Origin: Pseudomonas sp. Teo4
GTDB taxonomy: Bacteria; Pseudomonadota; Gammaproteobacteria; Pseudomonadales; Pseudomonadaceae
NCBI RefSeq assembly: GCF_034387475.1
Contig: NZ_JAXCIL010000002.1
Span: forward strand, 248,001-312,000
Direction of reading: 5' to 3'
Length of the DNA: 64,000 nucleotides
Shown: positions 24,630 to 32,280 of the stretch, piece by piece
How the letters are laid out: each line of letters begins with the position of its first letter
Position numbering within the stretch: position 1 is the stretch's first letter
Position numbers and translations under genes: made by a program
Notes under the pieces: generated by a model
What the model was told of the DNA's origin: nothing
The model's input: only the letters and a program-made list of their open reading frames with translations
The model's database searches: none

Positions 24630-25295
24630 TTAAGACGAAGAGCGTTTTAAACCCAAGTACTCAAGAATAAGATGATGGCAGTCAAAGTTAATTGGATAGC
24701 TCTTGCCAGCAGGCACAGTCCGAGTATGGGTCGATTTTCGATGTGGCCTTGCAGAATATCCATTTACTGACTGCAATGTACAACCAAGCTTCTTTTCAAT
24801 ACCAGTAAGGGCATCTTCAGTGCTTCCGCTTAACAAATATCCCAACATAGCGCCAGAGCCAGAAAATGGAGCATAACGGCAAGTCAAAAACTCATCATTT
24901 ACATCCTTAGCATAATCAGCCAATCGACCGGGTGTCTCAAGCACCTTTGCCTCGATTGGCCACATAACACGCTCATCAGCACGTAGAACAAAAGCAAGAT
25001 CATATGCCGGCGGCTGCGCGGGAGGAGCCGCCATCGTCTCATGCTCAAAAGAGCCATGTTGCACATAGAATGGCTCATCTCCACTCATGGCATCATCTAC
25101 TCTTTGCTCCAGTAGTTGCGTGATGCTTCGCTCAAGGTCTTTAGTTTCAATCACTGGACGATTGGAAGCCATTTCGTCATAAGCTTCCCAGATGAACCCT
25201 AGAAGCTTCTCCGAAGGATCGGGCATCCAACTGCAGGCCAATGCAGAGAAAGTAGGATCTGGGGAATTGCTAGAAGTGGGCCACACCGATGTCAC
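24630..25295 (-). CDS. PD-(D/E)XK nuclease-like protein, probable restriction subunit
   Basis: 221 aa. The segment YDLAFVLRADERVMWPIEAKVLE (about residues 98-120) has the D-x(n)-E-x-K spacing of PD-(D/E)XK nucleases, followed by ADYAKDVNDEFLTCRYAPFSGSGAMLGYLL. Start GTG at 25293-25295 overlaps the methylase stop (GTGA) with GGAGGTGAG upstream. Third gene of regulator-methyltransferase-nuclease, so restriction endonuclease is the best reading, but I cannot name a characterised homologue. Confidence 0.6.
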   Translation of the reverse strand: MTSVWPTSSNSPDPTFSALACSWMPDPSEKLLGFIWEAYDEMASNRPVIETKDLERSITQLLEQRVDDAMSGDEPFYVQHGSFEHETMAAPPAQPPAYDLAFVLRADERVMWPIEAKVLETPGRLADYAKDVNDEFLTCRYAPFSGSGAMLGYLLSGSTEDALTGIEKKLGCTLQSVNGYSARPHRKSTHTRTVPAGKSYPINFDCHHLILEYLGLKRSSS

Positions 25296-28200
25296 TTACT
25301 CACCTCCATGTTTACAGCTGATTGCCCCCAGCGGAAAAGATCAAGAGCCACTTCATCCGCATCGTTCAGTCCTGCACTCCGCGTCCAGTATCGAGCTATA
25401 TCCGGCTTCAAAATTAGCACTGTTGGCGCACCACTACTGGAGTCATATACCTTTACGACTCTTTGATGATATATGCCACGCCTTTTGGTTTTACCTTCCG
25501 GGTGAGAAAAATCTATACGCTCCAACTCCCTTAGCAAGGCAACAGTTCCGATGTCTACGACATCTACCGCTGAGTCCGACTCGACGCCAAGCTGGAATGC
25601 TACCAGACGATATGGCAAAGGCCGTGAGCCCACACACCTAAAAATAGTTGCTTTTACCGCCTTATCATCACCAAAACCCGCCCTTATAACGCGAGTAAAA
25701 TACTGGCAGTATTCCCGCAACATCTGCTCACCATAATTTCCACTGGTAACCTGCCTGCCCGCCGAGCGCTCATCGCCCCTAAAATCTGCAAGAGTGTAGT
25801 TGAACATATCTTCAACCAATACTCTTTCTGCATCTTTTAAGCGATAAGCCTTGAATGCAACATGATCAATTTCCTCAAAAGAAGAAATATCTCCCAGCGT
25901 GCTCGAAGAAGGAGGTAGCGGAACCCTAAGCAGCTCATTAACCAAAGCAGCAGGACGGTAGGCTGCAATTCGACCGCTAGTTAACTGTAGAAAGTAGACC
26001 GCAACCATACTATTCAATGCAATCAAGGCCCGCTCCAGGATATCTGAATCGGCATGAATACTTACATAACTATCATTGAATATTGCAGCGTTCTTCATAG
26101 ATGACGAAGCCAATCTGGCCTGAAATCTTGATACTGCTTTCTGCCACCCTTTCTTAATTATAAGTTGCGGCCAGGCAAATGCGCTAAAATCAGAAGAATC
26201 TTTAGAATGAACCGAGACATCAGTTACTTTAGGTAGAGAGTCTACATCAATAGTAAGCAGCGATCCTTCCGGGAACGACCGTCCCTCAAACAGGGGGCGT
26301 CCGTTCAAGCCAGGCTCCGGTCTAGATCTATCACCGTAGATCACACCCTGCCTAATCTTTACATCGCGACTCAAAGATTCAGAATAAAGACTTGCTTGCT
26401 TCTGCAGTTTTTTCAGAAGAATCCTGTCTCTACTTCCACCCCACATCAAAGATATCCAGACAAGATCGTCAGATATAGCTTCTCGAACCGTAACCCAGCG
26501 GCAATCTTGCGGCTCTACAACTATAGTAAACTCATCAACCAGAGGTTTTAAATGCTTAGGACTAACATAAGAAATACGCTCGTCGAGCTCTGGCTTTCGA
26601 GCCCGCATAATTACTACGCACGACGGTGAAACAGACGTCTTGGTTGTATGCGACTTCCTCTTAAAGACCGTAAACCTCAAAGCCGAAAGATTATAAATAG
26701 CCTCAACGCGGTGCCTTAAGAAAAGTTCCTTTCGGAATCCCGCAGCTCTAGACCCGTTAAAAAGCAATGCGCTTGCTGATTGAATCATCGCAATAACGCC
26801 GCTACTTTCTCTCAGCATCATTGCAGCTTTAGCCAAGAACAAACCGCCTATATCCCTATTAGCGACAGTCCAAGCGGGACGTGAATTTTTTGCCCATTCA
26901 ATAGCAGAATTGGTTACTAAGTTTTCACCCCACGGAGCATTACCAACGACTAAATCGTATGACCCGAGGTCGTGCTCGGTACTGAAACCAGGCAGCGTCT
27001 CCTCGAAAAAATCCGAGCAAATTAGTCGCTTACCTCGCATACTTGGAAATACAACTTGCGTCCAATAATGCCTTGGCTCGATCTCATCGCACATAGCCAG
27101 ATATAGACTAAAACATGCTACACGTACAGCATGTGGATCTTTATCTACACCAAATATGTTACGATCCAAAATCCTGCGCAATACCTCCGCCCGAACAACT
27201 TGATTCGGATTGGAAAGTTTCCAACGGTGCACTAGCCGTTGAAATGCCTTGACGAGAAAAATACCAGACCCGCACGCAGGGTCTATTACCTTTAAGTCCC
27301 ACTCTTTCCCTCCCCACGGTAGAACCCTATCAAGAACAAAGTCTACGAGATGAGGTGGAGTGTAGAATATCCCATCAGCAGCGGCACGCTCTGTAACAAA
27401 TGTTTCGTAGATGCTACTAATGAACTCTAAAGGAATAACATCAAAGGAATACTGCGGCCATAAACATCCCTGCCCAGAAGGCATATCCACATCACCACGT
27501 ATAAACTCAGCAAGAATTGCAAGATGCTCACTACTTACAGCACCCTTTTCTTTCGCCCATCCTTGAGCGCGACGCTGTGCAGTATCACCCTTACCTGGGA
27601 AGAGGTCACCATTAAACCTGACGTTCAACCAATCAAACAGGCTATAGGTATCATGATAATCTGAAAGAACACTATCAAAGCTTGCATGAGTCTTCGCCAA
27701 GATCCCATCTGCATGAAGTCGCCCTAACTTTGCCGGAGTCAGTGCGGCTGCGCCATCAGAGTCTTTTCTGTCAAAAAGAAATTGTACAAAAATTATTCTA
27801 GCCAACAAATCATGGCAGACGTCATCATCCACAAGCCCGGACTTAGCTAACTCACCACGAATATAGCGGAGATTGCCAAGAAGCATCTGATCCGCTCTAC
27901 CATCACGGTCAAAACGATCAGGGTATTGCGAGAAGAACTCTCCAGAAACCAAGTTAATCCAGTGCAGAGCACGAGCCGCGTTATTTTCTAAAGCCTCGCC
28001 ATCGTCTAGATCCTCGGACATCAACTGATGGACAAGAAACTCTGAAATTGACTTACCTGGATCCGGTGCCTCGCAACAGCTCCATACACGCAGAAGATTC
28101 GGCTCTAGCGTTATAAGAATCGGGCTATGCGAAAAGTTCCAACTAAGACGGTGGAGTTCTCTGAGAGTTCTTTCACTAGCCACGCTTGCAAACTCAACAA

Positions 28201-28429
28201 CGATCGCAATGGGTGGTTCGGTTGTAGAGGAATGTACATCGGGAGATAGCACACCGACGTACGCCTGCTGGCCGTCAGTAAAATGAACCAGCGCTCGACC
28301 AATTTTTTCGCGTGCGAGGTCTGCAAAGATCGCAGCCCCAGCTCCGCTAGGGTGCGTGACATTTTTCGGTTCTGGCCAACCGAGGATGGCGTGAGCCTTC
28401 GCAAGTGATATGGGCGTCGCGTCCTTCAC
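25292..28429 (-). CDS. Large N6-adenine DNA methyltransferase of a restriction-modification system
   Basis: 1045 aa. SAM-binding motif I DPACGSGIFLVKAFQRL at 383-399 and catalytic motif IV as NAPW (497-500, variant of NPPY/F/W) with YDLVVGNAPWGENL. FYTPPHLVDFVLDRVL at 355-370 is the usual lead-in of N6 methylases. About 350 N-terminal residues resemble the large type II/IIG or PglX-like enzymes, and about 400 C-terminal residues may form a target-recognition part. Start GTG at 28427-28429 overlapping the regulator's stop (GTGA). No other BREX genes are present. Codon use is clearly AT-richer than the core genome. Confidence 0.82.
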   Translation of the reverse strand: MKDATPISLAKAHAILGWPEPKNVTHPSGAGAAIFADLAREKIGRALVHFTDGQQAYVGVLSPDVHSSTTEPPIAIVVEFASVASERTLRELHRLSWNFSHSPILITLEPNLLRVWSCCEAPDPGKSISEFLVHQLMSEDLDDGEALENNAARALHWINLVSGEFFSQYPDRFDRDGRADQMLLGNLRYIRGELAKSGLVDDDVCHDLLARIIFVQFLFDRKDSDGAAALTPAKLGRLHADGILAKTHASFDSVLSDYHDTYSLFDWLNVRFNGDLFPGKGDTAQRRAQGWAKEKGAVSSEHLAILAEFIRGDVDMPSGQGCLWPQYSFDVIPLEFISSIYETFVTERAAADGIFYTPPHLVDFVLDRVLPWGGKEWDLKVIDPACGSGIFLVKAFQRLVHRWKLSNPNQVVRAEVLRRILDRNIFGVDKDPHAVRVACFSLYLAMCDEIEPRHYWTQVVFPSMRGKRLICSDFFEETLPGFSTEHDLGSYDLVVGNAPWGENLVTNSAIEWAKNSRPAWTVANRDIGGLFLAKAAMMLRESSGVIAMIQSASALLFNGSRAAGFRKELFLRHRVEAIYNLSALRFTVFKRKSHTTKTSVSPSCVVIMRARKPELDERISYVSPKHLKPLVDEFTIVVEPQDCRWVTVREAISDDLVWISLMWGGSRDRILLKKLQKQASLYSESLSRDVKIRQGVIYGDRSRPEPGLNGRPLFEGRSFPEGSLLTIDVDSLPKVTDVSVHSKDSSDFSAFAWPQLIIKKGWQKAVSRFQARLASSSMKNAAIFNDSYVSIHADSDILERALIALNSMVAVYFLQLTSGRIAAYRPAALVNELLRVPLPPSSSTLGDISSFEEIDHVAFKAYRLKDAERVLVEDMFNYTLADFRGDERSAGRQVTSGNYGEQMLREYCQYFTRVIRAGFGDDKAVKATIFRCVGSRPLPYRLVAFQLGVESDSAVDVVDIGTVALLRELERIDFSHPEGKTKRRGIYHQRVVKVYDSSSGAPTVLILKPDIARYWTRSAGLNDADEVALDLFRWGQSAVNMEVSK

Positions 28430-28716
28430 GATCCTAGCTCCAAGCGTCCTTGGCGCTCCCCGCCAAAACGTCCTGGCTTAGCGGTTCCGCGATGCTTTTT
28501 GGGTGTCATTTCTATTCGTTCTATAACCGAGTGGTAGGCAATACCGCATACATTCATCTCAGCGATCAACGCAGCGATGACAGCCAAATGACTCGGGACA
28601 ACGCCAGTTTTGGCGTAATTAGAGACCGAGTTCCTGTTCATCCCTACCAGGTCGGCAAAGGCCCGTACGGTAAGGCCCGCTCTTCCCAGCTCGGTTAAAA
28701 AATCAGCGTATGTCAT
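28426..28716 (-). CDS. Helix-turn-helix (XRE-type) regulator of the R-M cassette
   Basis: 96 aa from the ATG at 28714-28716 (MTYADFLTELGRAGLTVRAF). HTH segment LTVRAFADLVGMNRNSVSNYAKTGVVP, near residues 14-40, then a basic glycine-rich tail. An in-frame ATG at 28767 would add 17 residues but lacks homology to an HTH protein. It overlaps the methyltransferase by 4 nt. As with the C proteins of other R-M systems it probably times expression of the modification and restriction genes. Confidence 0.75.
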   Translation of the reverse strand: MTYADFLTELGRAGLTVRAFADLVGMNRNSVSNYAKTGVVPSHLAVIAALIAEMNVCGIAYHSVIERIEMTPKKHRGTAKPGRFGGERQGRLELGS

Positions 28717-28930
28717 TGCTATAGCGGCGACCAGAGGAATACACAGAATTTTATGACATCCACACATAAAAGTCTGTGTTTTTGCAACGATAGCGATAGG
28801 TGGAGCCCCAATTCACATAACCTGAGACCAAGGCAGCTCTGCTGCCGCAGCCGGTCGAGGGTTGGAACGCAGGACCTGAGCCGAACAACGTTAACACCGA
28901 CCTCAAGCCGGGCTGATGTACCTCGAAAAT

Positions 28931-28985
28931 AGGTACACTAGCGGTACAGCACGAAGGTACTCACCTGTAACCTACCGTTCGCTAA
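28931..28985. repeat. Imperfect 55-bp direct repeat flanking the restriction-modification cassette (right copy)
   Basis: Partner of 24521-24575 in the same orientation (44 of 55 identical, no gaps). It lies 215 bp upstream of the HTH regulator gene. It could be the scar of a cassette exchange by recombination or an old attachment site. Confidence 0.65.
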
Positions 28986-29045
28986 CGTACTGATTGCCCT
29001 GTGCTTTCGCGTACTGTACCGTTTCCTCGTGCAGCCCAATGAAAC

Positions 29046-29171
29046 CTAGCGCTTGCGGCCCTGCGTAACCATGAGCCTGTCATAGCCGCAATTACGGCCA
29101 TCGCGCTTACCCGCCACCAATGCCATGTCGGTCACCTCATCTGCCGTTCTACGATCCTCGCCCCACGTCAT
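29046..29171 (-). CDS. Possible 41-aa small protein or gene remnant
   Basis: Frame MTWGEDRRTADEVTDMALVA to a TAG at 29046-29048; the last residues are MVTQGRKR. It is charged and coding-like, with GGCGGG before the ATG as a weak ribosome site. In-frame stop 11 codons upstream of the ATG. No homologue recalled; equally likely the 3' remnant of a lost gene. Confidence 0.25.
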   Translation of the reverse strand: MTWGEDRRTADEVTDMALVAGKRDGRNCGYDRLMVTQGRKR

Positions 29172-29394
29172 CCCGCCAAGAATGCCGAGTGTTATCAGGG
29201 ATCAAGGCCCCTGCGACCTGTGGGGAATGTCCTCTACGCGGGACTGGCGGCTCCTTACGACCGGGAGCAAGGGCATCTCATGATCTGGCCTCCTGAGCAC
29301 CGTTACCGGTGGGCGGGTGGAGGCTGCATTGGCTGACGAGACCAGTGCCGCGAGATCCTGAGCCAAGTGCAAGCAGCAATGCGATGACCGGGGC

Positions 29395-29535
29395 ATGCCT
29401 GACTGTCAGTCAGGTGCAGTCCATTCCGTGGTCTGTGGCACCATCATCTACAAGGCTATTGCTGGTGACATCGGCGTTTGTCACGCCAATTGTCACGAGG
29501 GGGAATGCCGCAAAGCCATGTGCGATCAGGGCTGA
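29395..29535 (+). CDS. Possible 46-aa cysteine/histidine-rich protein
   Basis: Frame MPDCQSGAVHSVVCGTIIYK ... IGVCHANCHEGECRKAMCDQG, with six Cys and two or three His in the C-terminal half, suggestive of a small zinc protein. A strong hairpin begins 14 nt after the stop. The ribosome site is poor and another frame is open on the opposite strand, so this remains uncertain. Confidence 0.25.
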   Translation: MPDCQSGAVHSVVCGTIIYKAIAGDIGVCHANCHEGECRKAMCDQG

Positions 29536-29548
29536 AGCAGTGGTAGAA

Positions 29549-29582
29549 GTGCCCGTCTCTTTCCACAGAAAGAGACGGGCAC
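29549..29582. other. Perfect 14-bp hairpin in non-coding island DNA
   Basis: GTGCCCGTCTCTTT (29549-29562), loop CCACAG, then AAAGAGACGGGCAC (29569-29582). No T-run follows on either strand, so it is not a typical intrinsic terminator. It could be an RNA element or a recombination site, or act as a transcript end for the small frame before it. Confidence 0.55.
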
Positions 29583-29982
29583 AGGTTGGCGCAATAGTCG
29601 GCCAAGCGGATAGGTTGCTGCAGGGCAGCGAGGTACGGTGTGTCTGGCGCACGAGGGCCATATGTGTAAGAGCATCCATCACCGGGGAAGTGACCGGGCG
29701 AGCTGCCGGATGCTAATCGCCCTTGGGGAGAACCACCGCGGGAGCGGCGTGGCCTTGAAGGTTCGGGCCACCTGGGGTGCTGTCTTCGACAGCGCTTGCA
29801 CAGCCAACTCTACCCCTGTGGACAACCCCGATAAGGGGCAGCAATTCACTACTCCATAAGACTTCCGGGGCAGTTATCCACTGATGGCGCGGTGGCTTCC
29901 TCCGCCCCTCAATGAAGGCCATGTGATAGCATTCCCGCACCCCAGGAGGGGTAATTATCAACAGCCGCAAGGAATAAGCCCT

Positions 29983-30201
29983 GTGAAAGACTTCGTCATC
30001 AGCGTCAACAATACCGTCCTCTACGTCTCCCTGGCCGTGATCTGGCTTTTCGCCTTCGTCGCCATGTTCACCAGCGGCTTCCTGCCAGCCCTGGGGATTT
30101 TCGTAGTGGGTACCTTGAGTTGGTGCATCGTTTCGGGCTTCTGGTTTGTCCAGTCGGCCACCTATGAAGAGCTGCGCAAGCTCAACGCTAATAAGGGCTG
30201 A
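29983..30201 (+). CDS. Small two-helix membrane protein
   Basis: 72 aa from the GTG at 29983, with AAGGAA about 9 nt upstream. Two membrane segments (about residues 11-30 and 33-55: VSLAVIWLFAFVAMFTSGFL, ALGIFVVGTLSWCIVSGFWF), then a charged tail ATYEELRKLNANKG. A frame open from 29884 lacks a better start. Family unknown to me; similar short membrane proteins of no known function are common in Pseudomonas. Confidence 0.6.
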   Translation: MKDFVISVNNTVLYVSLAVIWLFAFVAMFTSGFLPALGIFVVGTLSWCIVSGFWFVQSATYEELRKLNANKG

Positions 30202-30455
30202 AGAAATGGGGCGATGCCGAATGTGTGTCGCCCTGCTTTGAGGGCTTGGCTTTATATGGTGCATGCACGCTCGCGGCGAAATAGCACTCGCCTACCCCGT
30301 GTTTTCCGAGATGTTCCATGGCAAGCCTGAATGCAACGCACGACATCCTTTGGCTTGGGGTGGCAGGCCCATAATCGCGTTTGGAAAGCACAAACTGCCT
30401 TCATGGCAGCCCACCGTTCCAGAAGGAAATCCCCTTAAGCGGGGTCACGTGCTGG

Positions 30456-30500
30456 ATGGCACGGGCTTCGCCCGTGTTCGCGGGCAAGCCCGCTCCCACA
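30456..30500. repeat. REP-type element
   Basis: GGCACGGGCTTCGCCCGTG followed by CGCGGGCAAGCCCGCTCCCA, the GGGC-variant of the P. putida REP core with two adjacent stem-loops. Intergenic. Confidence 0.65.
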
Positions 30501-30513
30501 GGTACCGCGCTAA

Positions 30514-30588
30514 CCTTTAGATGTTGAGCAAGGCAGTGGCTACCACTGGGATTGCGCCAGCCTTTAGATGCTGAGCAAGGCAGTGGCT
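30514..30588. repeat. 28-bp direct repeat, two copies, 47-bp period
   Basis: Copies at 30514-30541 and 30561-30588, both reading CCTTTAGATG(T/C)TGAGCAAGG and on to CAGTGGCT, with one mismatch. Only two units, so not a CRISPR array. Confidence 0.6.
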
Positions 30589-30872
30589 CAAACAGGCACG
30601 GTGCAATTTCTGAAATATCAGATACCCAGGTTTTCCCAGTTCGGCTGGACTAGATGGATTGCCCTGGGCAACGAGCGCACGAGCTATGAGTGCAAACGGG
30701 TATCCACAGCCTTGCCGCAATACCAGATGCTCCCCCTCGCCACGCAGACTTTTCCCCAGCCTCAACCCACGGATCCAAGTCCTCCTTGGCCCAAGGGAAA
30801 CACGCGGCAAACGTTCTCCAAGGAAAGCATTCCGCAAATTTTCTTACCATAGCGGCCAGCAAAGGAGCTGCC

Positions 30873-31207
30873 GTGGTTACCACACCATCCCCCATTTTCA
30901 AGATGAAACCCGCCGACCTGGTGGACCACCCCACAGGCGGCAGCGTTTTTGGTGTGATCCCGCCGATTACGGCCATGAACATCAACCTTGCCGAGGGTAA
31001 GGTTTACGTCAAAGTCGGCCAGCATTTTCACCACGCGAGGGCGATCGGGTGCTCGGCTTCCACTACTCAGTGGTGACCTGGACACCTCAGCCCACTCCAC
31101 GGGGAACCAAAGTCGGTGAAATTAAGATCGATTGGGCAAAAGAAAAGGCGACCCTTGCGGGGTCGCCTTCGGATGTTACTGAGGCTGTAGTCGCAGCGAT
31201 TCTTTAG
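30873..31207 (+). pseudogene. Small gene disrupted by a single-base frameshift
   Basis: Start GTG at 30873 with AAAGGAG 6 nt upstream. The first frame reads MVTTPSPIFKMKPADLVDHP ... INLAEGKVYVKVGQHF and is then cut short (stop 31074-31076). Shifting by one base near 31030-31037 restores EGDRVLGFHYSVVTWTPQPT ... KVGEIKIDWAKEKATLAG ... VTEAVVAAIL to a TAG at 31205-31207. Restoring one C in the run TTCACCACGCG gives a single product of about 111 aa. Family not recognised. Either a pseudogene or a sequencing error. Confidence 0.6.
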
Positions 31208-31258
31208 TTTCCGGATCCATGATCCTTAAGTTCAGAACCCAGTCGAATCATCGGCCGT

Positions 31259-31399
31259 ATGGTGGGGCCTATCGACTGTCCCTACGTCAGTGAGTGCCAG
31301 TTTCACTGCTGCCAGATTCGGGGGGCCAATTACTGGCAAGCCATGCCCGAAAATGCGCGTTTGCAGTCCTCGGGGATCATTCTCGAAGATTTGCCCTGA
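31259..31399 (+). CDS. Possible 46-aa cysteine-rich small protein
   Basis: MVGPIDCPYVSECQFHCCQI then RGANYWQAMPENARLQSSG, ending EDLP. Coding-like composition with four cysteines, but no ribosome site. It lies 51 bp after the frameshifted gene, in the 300 bp before the tRNA terminator, which otherwise shows nothing. Confidence 0.22.
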   Translation: MVGPIDCPYVSECQFHCCQIRGANYWQAMPENARLQSSGIILEDLP

Positions 31400-31472
31400 A
31401 AGGTCAAACCAGCTGTTTTCGGCAATTTGTTACAGCAGAGACTGGGGCCGTCACGTTTTCGAGGCATGGAAA

Positions 31473-31501
31473 CAAAAAAGGCCTGCATCGCTGCAAGCCT
31501 T
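31473..31501 (-). terminator. Intrinsic terminator of tRNA-Thr
   Basis: Minus strand stem AAGGCTTGCA / TGCAGGCCTT with loop GCGA, followed by a T-run. It starts 7 nt after the tRNA CCA end. The same stem is duplicated at 15151-15174. Confidence 0.85.
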
Positions 31502-31507
31502 TATGTC

Positions 31508-31583
31508 TGGTGCCGGAGACAGGAATCGAACCTGCGACCTTCGCGTTACGAGTGCGCTGCTCTACCGACTGAGCTACACCGGC
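31508..31583 (-). tRNA. tRNA-Thr (anticodon CGT)
   Basis: 76 nt, begins GCCGGTGTAGCTCAG and ends with encoded CCA. Anticodon loop CTCGTAA gives CGT, reading ACG. The T-arm GGTTCGATTCC is normal. It lies 71 bp downstream of pilA, as in P. aeruginosa, where the pilA-tRNA-Thr interval and this tRNA are known insertion points. Its 3' end is the attachment site of the island to its left. Confidence 0.97.
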
Positions 31584-31654
31584 GTGTAGCGCAACGTACC
31601 ACTGCTCGCACCCGTTACGCAAACCCCTGTTTCCCCTGACTTATTGCCCTACCC

Positions 31655-32065
31655 TCAAGGCGCCTTGCAACCTTTCGGCGCCAGGTCTTCCTCGATGTTG
31701 GTCACACAGCTCCACCCCGTCGCCGAACGCGTCAGGGTAATGGCCTTGCCCATCACATTGGCCGGCGCATCCACCAGGGTGCATTCAATGGTGCCGCTGC
31801 CGTCGGCGGCCTTGCCGCTCACCGTGATCGCGCAATTCGAAGTCGCAGGTTGGCCCCCAAGCGCAGCCACATCAGACACATCCTTGCCTTCGTTCAAGCG
31901 CAGGTCCATCGCGGTCTTCAGCGCTGAAATCTCCAGCAAGCCTGCCGCCGCCTTGGTGCGGGACTGGTGGTTGGTGTACATCGGGATGGCGATTGTCGCC
32001 AGGATGCCAATGATCGCCACGACGATCATCAGTTCGATCAGGGTGATACCTCGTTGCCCTTTCAT
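31655..32065 (-). CDS. pilA: Type IV major pilin PilA
   Basis: 136 aa from the ATG at 32063-32065 ([20 protein letters not shown]). The class IVa prepilin leader with cleavage after Gly 6 is directly followed by the hydrophobic N-terminal helix with Glu 5 of the mature protein. Two C-terminal cysteines ([19 protein letters not shown]) form the pilin disulfide loop. An ATG two codons upstream is too close to the AAGGAAG site. Divergent from pilC; processed by PilD, encoded nearby. Confidence 0.93.
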   Translation of the reverse strand: MKGQRGITLIELMIVVAIIGILATIAIPMYTNHQSRTKAAAGLLEISALKTAMDLRLNEGKDVSDVAALGGQPATSNCAITVSGKAADGSGTIECTLVDAPANVMGKAITLTRSATGWSCVTNIEEDLAPKGCKAP

Positions 32066-32280
32066 GAACATCTTCCTTTTTAGTACGCGTACTCGTTGAG
32101 GTCACTCTCGACCCCAGGCTGACAGCGGCGCAGTAGGCCTGATCAGACACCTTTTGTCACCCCTGCCCGTCTGGGCGTCATGTTCGCTGAACTACTCTAG
32201 TGAGCATCAGGGAGGCGCGCCCGACAATGGACTCGGCAAGCTGTTTCGAAGCTTGTCGCACAGGCATCAAAGGACTGTTC

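Larger units (their letters stand above)
28717..29982. other. Gene-poor, degraded stretch of the island
   Basis: About 1.27 kb. It contains the right 55-bp direct repeat (28931-28985), two candidate short genes (29046-29171 minus, 29395-29535 plus) and a perfect 14-bp hairpin (29549-29582). Several other frames open for 70-130 codons overlap each other on both strands without start signals or recognisable domains. It looks like decayed mobile DNA. Confidence 0.5.
30202..30872. other. Intergenic stretch with REP element and short direct repeat
   Basis: About 670 bp without a convincing gene. It holds a REP-like palindrome (30456-30500) and a 28-bp direct repeat (30514-30541 and 30561-30588). 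The rest shows nothing I can assign. Confidence 0.5.

Noticed and set aside
25292..28429. PglX of a BREX system
   Set aside because: No brxA/B/C, pglZ or brxL genes nearby; the three-gene overlapping cassette fits a simple R-M system better.
28426..28767. Longer form of the HTH regulator
   Set aside because: The extra 17 residues from ATG 28767 lie outside the HTH domain, so the start at 28716 is preferred.
29713..30264. 183-codon minus-strand frame
   Set aside because: Antisense of the small membrane protein at 29983-30201 and of its leader; no ribosome site.
30514..30588. CRISPR array
   Set aside because: Only two repeat units with a 19-bp spacer and no cas genes.
31145..31169. GC-rich hairpin AAGGCGACCC...GGGGTCGCCTT looking like a terminator
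   Set aside because: It lies within the restored reading frame of the frameshifted gene; the plus strand has no T-run, so I do not call it a terminator.
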